This document shows positions 62,590 through 64,000 of a stretch of 64,000 nucleotides of DNA, piece by piece; the first letter of the stretch is position 1, and each line of letters begins with the position of its first letter. The DNA is taken from the NCBI GenBank assembly GCA_026724425.1, contig JAIUCV010000076.1, positions 3,619,501-3,683,500 of the forward strand, written 5' to 3'. The position numbers were made by a program, and so were the translations under genes. Under the pieces are notes generated by a model, which saw only the letters and a list, made by a program, of their open reading frames with translations, did no database searches and was not told the origin of the DNA. This stretch comes from Erythrophleum ivorense (lineage: Eukaryota > Streptophyta > Magnoliopsida > Fabales > Fabaceae).

Positions 62590-62676
62590 GTGACCAATGT
62601 CACAAAACCAAACGTGACCCGAAGTCACAACCAAAACGTGACCCGAAGCCACAACCAAAACGTGACCCACTGTCAC
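62590..62676 (-). repeat. Hairpin array before the PPT of copy D
   Basis: Four units of gtgacc(n)gtcac type (gtgaccaatgtcac, gtgacccgaagtcac, gtgacccgaagccac, gtgacccactgtcac) spaced by caaccaaaac-like linkers. It lies between integrase stop and PPT like the array of copy C, but with a different sequence. Confidence 0.85.
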
Positions 62677-63002
62677 TCAAACAACCCATATCGAGGTAGC
62701 GACCCCCAATATAAGTCCGTTGGGCACCTAACGTCCCAACACAAATAGAACCACCGTCTACAAGGCCCACCGCCTCTAGACAAAACGAGTAATAAAATCT
62801 GAAACGCGTACCAACATATGACTAAAACTTCCAATGACCCCACCGGCCAAAGAACTTGTAACATCCAAACCATAACCAAAAATATGAGGCAAAACTCCAT
62901 CTCATATAACTCCAAGAATGTATATCGTACAACAAAACGAAAATACATAAGTCCAAACCAACAACAACAAAACCAAAACAAGACTAGAACCACAAAGATG
63001 AA

Positions 63003-64000
63003 TCACTCCACAGTCTGCTTGTCGAACCACTTTCCGAACTTCAGCTTCATCTTTGCCTCTGGCTCCCAAGTCTGCTCCTCTGTGCCACTACAGTCCCACA
63101 AGACTCTCAACAATGGCACCCTCTTGTTCCGCAGAACCTTGACTCTCCTCTCAAGAATCCTCACAGGAACTGCCGGAACTGTCATATCTGGCTGAAGATC
63201 CTCTGGAATCTCAACCACTACCTCCTCTGAAGGACGCAAACACCTCCTCAACATAGAAACATGAAACACCTTGTGAAAGGCGCTCATAATCGGTGGCAAG
63301 TCCAACCGATAAGCCACTGGCCCAACTCGCTCCACCACTGGAAACGGACCCATAAAACGCGGACTGAGCTTGTTCTCTGCTATGGACCTGTTAGGGCCCC
63401 TCAACATAGCCATCTTGAGATAAACTCTATCTCCCACCTGAAACTCAAGCTCACGTCGCCGTCTATCTGCATAACTCCTCTGTCTATCCTGAGCCTCCTT
63501 CATGTTCAGCCTCAAGACACGAATCTTCTCCGTCGTCTCCTGAACAAAACTAGCTCCGAACATGCTGCGCTCCCCCACTTGGGTCCAGCATAAGGGTGTC
63601 CTACATGGCCTCCCATACAACGCCTCGTAAGGAGCCATGCCAATACTAGACTGAAAACTGTTGTTATAGGCAAACTCTGCCAAACACAGATGATCAGCCC
63701 AATGACCACCCCAATCCAGTACACACATCCTAAGCAGATCCTCCAAGGTCTGAATAGTCCTCTCTGACTGCCCATCTGTCTGCGGATGATACGCTGTACT
63801 CATATGCACCTTAGTGCCCATCTCAGTCTGAAATGCCCTCCAAAACTCTGAAGCAAACCTCGGATCTCTATCCGACACGATACTGGCTGGCACTCCATGC
63901 AGCCTCACAATCTCTCGCACAAACTTCCTAGCCAAGACAGCCGCTCCATCTGTCTTCTTGATAGCCAAGAAATGTGCTGACTTGGTCAAGCGATCCACAA
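63003..64000 (-). CDS. Copy D Pol: integrase C-terminal half with chromodomain-like end (partial)
   Basis: Open from the window edge to TGA at 63003-63005 without stops. It reads, from the edge, MDRLTKSAHFLAIKKTDGAA, SIVSDRDPRFASEFWRAF (second catalytic Asp), YHPQTDGQSERTIQTLED (catalytic Glu) and LAEFAYNNSFQSSIGMAPYE. These are followed by ELEFQVGDRVYLKMAML, the GPF/Y-like block (FMGPFPVVERVGPVAYRL) and a chromodomain-like end (VRILERRVKVLRNKRVPLLR, EEQTWEPEAKMKL). It confirms that W and Q were the ancestral residues at the amber positions of copy C. The rest of pol and gag lies beyond 64000. Confidence 0.93.
   Translation of the reverse strand, partial: VDRLTKSAHFLAIKKTDGAAVLARKFVREIVRLHGVPASIVSDRDPRFASEFWRAFQTEMGTKVHMSTAYHPQTDGQSERTIQTLEDLLRMCVLDWGGHWADHLCLAEFAYNNSFQSSIGMAPYEALYGRPCRTPLCWTQVGERSMFGASFVQETTEKIRVLRLNMKEAQDRQRSYADRRRRELEFQVGDRVYLKMAMLRGPNRSIAENKLSPRFMGPFPVVERVGPVAYRLDLPPIMSAFHKVFHVSMLRRCLRPSEEVVVEIPEDLQPDMTVPAVPVRILERRVKVLRNKRVPLLRVLWDCSGTEEQTWEPEAKMKLKFGKWFDKQTVE

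Overview
The window is plant nuclear DNA from repeat-rich heterochromatin. It consists almost entirely of nested LTR retrotransposons plus a broken CACTA DNA transposon and decayed RPA-like (OB-fold) gene copies. I see no intact host housekeeping gene, no rRNA gene and no tRNA gene. The mix of Athila, Tat and Tekay-like Ty3/gypsy elements, Ty1/copia relics and amplified RPA70-like genes suggests a Brassicaceae genome near a centromere. That assignment is inference from element types, not a database match.

Layout. 1-9057: fragments of a Tekay-like gypsy family (minus strand) around an Athila-like non-coding/protease remnant. 9058-16129: a decayed copia element (plus strand), itself hit by an Athila-type solo LTR (9461-10765, TSD caact) and a Tekay-type solo LTR (14685-16049, TSD aaggt). 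16130-18673: spacer with a tandem duplication, then a copia gag relic on the minus strand with its LTR. 18674-29969: a complete young Tat element (TSD atcat, LTRs of 485 bp differing at one base seen by eye) with an uninterrupted gag-pol ORF and, in antisense, a four-exon gene. 30646-52299: a CACTA element with a TNP2-type transposase pseudogene, split by a Tekay-like element (31261-50404, TSD acaag). That element is itself split by a young Athila derivative (32817-43269, TSD agtgc) and by a 448-bp foldback element (44258-44705, TSD gcttg). 52300-61037: decayed RPA70-like gene copies, a tandem array of exon-like cassettes and AT-rich spacer. 61038-64000: 3' LTR and integrase end of another Tekay-like element (minus strand) that leaves the window.

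How the parts work together. The Tat element has the parts for transcription and priming (TATA box, PBS, PPT), but its protease and integrase active sites carry substitutions. The Athila element has Gag-protease and ORF-1 but no reverse transcriptase, RNase H or integrase, yet its LTRs are almost identical, so it was probably mobilised in trans. The split Tekay-like element keeps one reading frame across 1,574 codons interrupted only by amber codons, and carries a 114-bp GT-AG intron exactly at the gag/protease boundary; the related copy at 5066-9057 lacks it.

The most unusual signal is two sets of short palindromes sharing a CGATCG core: TGTCG-NN-CGACA in the Tekay-like LTRs and CTCGATCGAG in the young Athila element. 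They are scattered in arrays through LTRs and, for Athila, through coding sequence too. I could not run searches; family names rest on motifs read by eye.
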